Assembly (NCBI RefSeq): GCF_040370365.1
Contig: NZ_BAABWQ010000002.1
Location: 496,001 to 560,000, forward strand
Source: Shimia sp040370365
GTDB lineage: Bacteria > Pseudomonadota > Alphaproteobacteria > Rhodobacterales > Rhodobacteraceae
Reading direction: 5' to 3'
Length of the DNA: 64,000 nucleotides
The notes beneath the pieces are model-generated. The model worked only from the letters and a program-made list of their open reading frames with translations. It had not been told where the DNA came from and searched no databases. Both the position numbers and the translations under genes were made by a program. This document shows, piece after piece, positions 62,628-64,000 of this stretch. Each line of letters begins with the position of its first letter. The first letter of the stretch is position 1.

Positions 62628-62726
62628 TGGCCCTTTTCTCAAAATCTGAATCCAACCAACACGCTATGAAGACATTTCGAAAATTTATGCTTAGGCACCC
62701 CATCACCCCAGCCTTTGTCCTGAGCC

Positions 62727-62963
62727 TAAGCGGCGTTCGCAATATCGATTGAAATCACAGTGAGATCGAGACTGGCAGCGGCTCGCAGTATTGGTGACTT
62801 GGCCTCAATCGAAGAGTGCGTGTTGACACTCTTTGCCCTCTGCGCGCCATTGACCTTGCGAGCACCCGAGCGTCGTGGTTTGCTTGCTCAAAGCAACTAC
62901 ATGCAACCACACACCACGTGACGAGGCCAGGATTTCCTTGGTCTGCCACCCAAGGATCACACC
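62727..62963. other. Intergenic region between the IS element and the MFS gene
   Basis: About 240 bp without a supported gene. It should include the MFS promoter; a TTGACA at 62823-62828 has no convincing -10 partner. No tRNA or attachment-site structure was seen. Confidence 0.5.
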
Positions 62964-64000
62964 GTGCCGTTTCTGATCGCTCTAAGAGACCCCCTGTTGA
63001 GGGTTGCCTTTCTTTGCATCCTTTTGATGGGTCCGGCCGTGGCCTCAATTGGGCCATTTCAGTCGGTCATCGGGATCGAACGTCTGGGCATGAGCAATGC
63101 GGCTTATGCGGTGGTTGTGACGCTGGGCGCTTTGTTCAGCGTGGTGGCATCCGTTGTGATTGGCATCGTAATCGATCAGACACAAAGGTACCGCGGCATT
63201 CTGCTTGTGTGCATCACCATCGGCATTGCCGCCGGAGTGATCATGGGAGCCTGGCCCAGCCTGCCCAGCTTTCTTCTGGTTCATCTGCTGCTGTTCCCCG
63301 TCGCGGCCACAACCTTCACCCAGTATTTTACGCTGGCCGCCGTGGCTGCGGACCGCAATCCAGAAATGGACAAAGACGTGGGCTTATCGCTTGTGCGCGC
63401 GGGGTTTGCGGGAACTTTTGCACTTAGCCCACCGCTTTGGGGCATCGCCCTTGCCCGCGGCGTCGACCTCTTAACGGTCTATTGGGTGCTGGCGCTTGTG
63501 AATTGCGCGGTTTTTGCCGTGGTGTATTTGTTGTGGCCCAAGGACGCTCTGTCATCAGAGGACGGTGGTTCCGGTCTAACCTTTCGCGAAGCCCTTCAGG
63601 AGGTCACCGGCCTCACGGTCTTGCTACGCCTTGGCTTGATCACTGCGGTGACCTCCGCCAATGGGCTCTACAATATTTTGCTCGGTCTTCTGGTGGTCAC
63701 CACACTTGGCGGTCAGGAAGCTGACATTGGGTGGTTTGCAGGCGGCATCGCACTTGTCGAACTGCCCGTAATGTTGGGCAGCGCCTTTCTGCTGCGCCGC
63801 TTCTCCCGCGTGCATGTGATTTTCGCAGGCGCATTGATTTATGCCGCCAGCTTATGTGCAATTGGATTTATGCCATCAGTGGAGGCGGCCATGTGGTTGA
63901 TCCTACCGTTTGGCATCGGTGCAGGCATTACCCTCTCGGTGCCCGTGGGCTACATCCAAGGACTGGTCGAACATCGTCCCGGCGCAGGAAGCTCCCTCAT
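62964..64000 (+). CDS. MFS transporter, sugar-efflux-like (runs off the right edge)
   Basis: The frame stays open from a GTG at 62964 (AAGGA eight bases upstream) to the window end, 345 codons. Translation begins VPFLIALRDPLLRVAFLCILLMGP and shows repeated hydrophobic helices with short loops, including a central cytoplasmic loop near LLWPKDALSSEDGG. The pattern is that of a major-facilitator transporter, somewhat like SetA-type sugar efflux proteins. The substrate is unknown and the C-terminus is missing. Confidence 0.8.
   Translation, partial: MPFLIALRDPLLRVAFLCILLMGPAVASIGPFQSVIGIERLGMSNAAYAVVVTLGALFSVVASVVIGIVIDQTQRYRGILLVCITIGIAAGVIMGAWPSLPSFLLVHLLLFPVAATTFTQYFTLAAVAADRNPEMDKDVGLSLVRAGFAGTFALSPPLWGIALARGVDLLTVYWVLALVNCAVFAVVYLLWPKDALSSEDGGSGLTFREALQEVTGLTVLLRLGLITAVTSANGLYNILLGLLVVTTLGGQEADIGWFAGGIALVELPVMLGSAFLLRRFSRVHVIFAGALIYAASLCAIGFMPSVEAAMWLILPFGIGAGITLSVPVGYIQGLVEHRPGAGSSL

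Larger units (their letters stand above)
61561..62726 (-). mobile_element. IS1595-family insertion sequence (boundaries tentative)
   Basis: One transposase gene flanked by a weak terminal inverted repeat. The left end GGCTCCTGACGAGG (from 61561) and the right end, read inward from 62726, GGCTCAGGACAAAG, agree at 10 of 14 bases. That gives an element of 1166 bp. I could not find the 8-bp target duplication usual for the family, so the ends are uncertain. Confidence 0.5.

Noticed and set aside
1..64000. tRNA, rRNA or CRISPR loci
   Set aside because: No matching structures were seen by eye, although a dedicated tRNA or CRISPR search was not run.

Overview
This window looks like a chromosomal segment from a Roseobacter-group alphaproteobacterium (Rhodobacterales). 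The evidence is gene content and order: rpoZ-rsh-pdxJ-acpS-lepB-rnc, a tandem peptide-deformylase array beside fmt, aerobic-type cobC/cobD, a quaternary-amine Rieske oxygenase cluster, and Hint-domain proteins typical of this group. Coding density is high and many genes overlap by 4 bp (ATGA). I saw no rRNA, tRNA or CRISPR array.

Layout. 1-6.8 kb (minus strand): housekeeping run folK, rpoZ, rsh (ppGpp), a DUF2062 membrane protein, pdxJ, a LysE-type exporter, acpS, lepB and the start of rnc. 7-11.4 kb: NYN-domain nuclease, membrane-anchored cytochrome c, ispH, a small membrane protein, a second LysE exporter, a methyltransferase and rnhA. 11.4-15.4 kb: small membrane protein, fmt, three overlapping deformylase genes (one with key active-site residues replaced) and a MalY/PatB-type C-S lyase. 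15.6-23.1 kb: a methylamine catabolic locus with a dimethylglycine-dehydrogenase-like flavoprotein, a 79-residue protein, an aldehyde dehydrogenase, a Rieske oxygenase with Glu at the bridging position, a LysR regulator and a divergent ferredoxin reductase. The oxygenase and reductase genes share a 33-bp upstream element at nearly the same distance from their start codons.

23.5-38.3 kb: a VOC protein, smc with a TTG start, an MltB-type transglycosylase, cobD and cobC, a glutathionyl-hydroquinone reductase, a FadR-type regulator, an RTX-repeat protein and an N-formylglutamate amidohydrolase. 38.4-41.4 kb: pyk, rpmI, rplT and a lipoprotein. 41.5-44 kb: two paralogous proteins with a lamin-tail-like N-terminus and a Hint domain. 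44.2-49.6 kb: pheS and pheT, separated by two unrelated genes and an intrinsic terminator. 49.6-58.8 kb: regulators, a methyltransferase, a YtoQ protein, a GMC oxidoreductase, a GST, mscL, mscS, alanine dehydrogenase and its divergent Lrp-type regulator.

58.8-60.6 kb holds a compact ECF41 sigma-factor module: a four-helix membrane protein, a CGPC-containing AhpD/CMD-like protein and an ECF41 sigma factor with its fused SnoaL-like domain. A sequence matching the ECF41 promoter lies just upstream of the first gene, so the module is probably autoregulated. 60.8-62.7 kb is accessory: an orphan secreted protein and an IS1595-family element whose transposase start and ribosome binding site lie in a perfect 14-bp hairpin. 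The window ends inside an MFS transporter gene.

The most promising items are the shared cis element of the Rieske locus, the ECF41 module with its unstudied membrane protein, the degenerate deformylase, the Hint-protein pair and the transposase hairpin. All functional calls come from reading motifs by eye; no database search was run.
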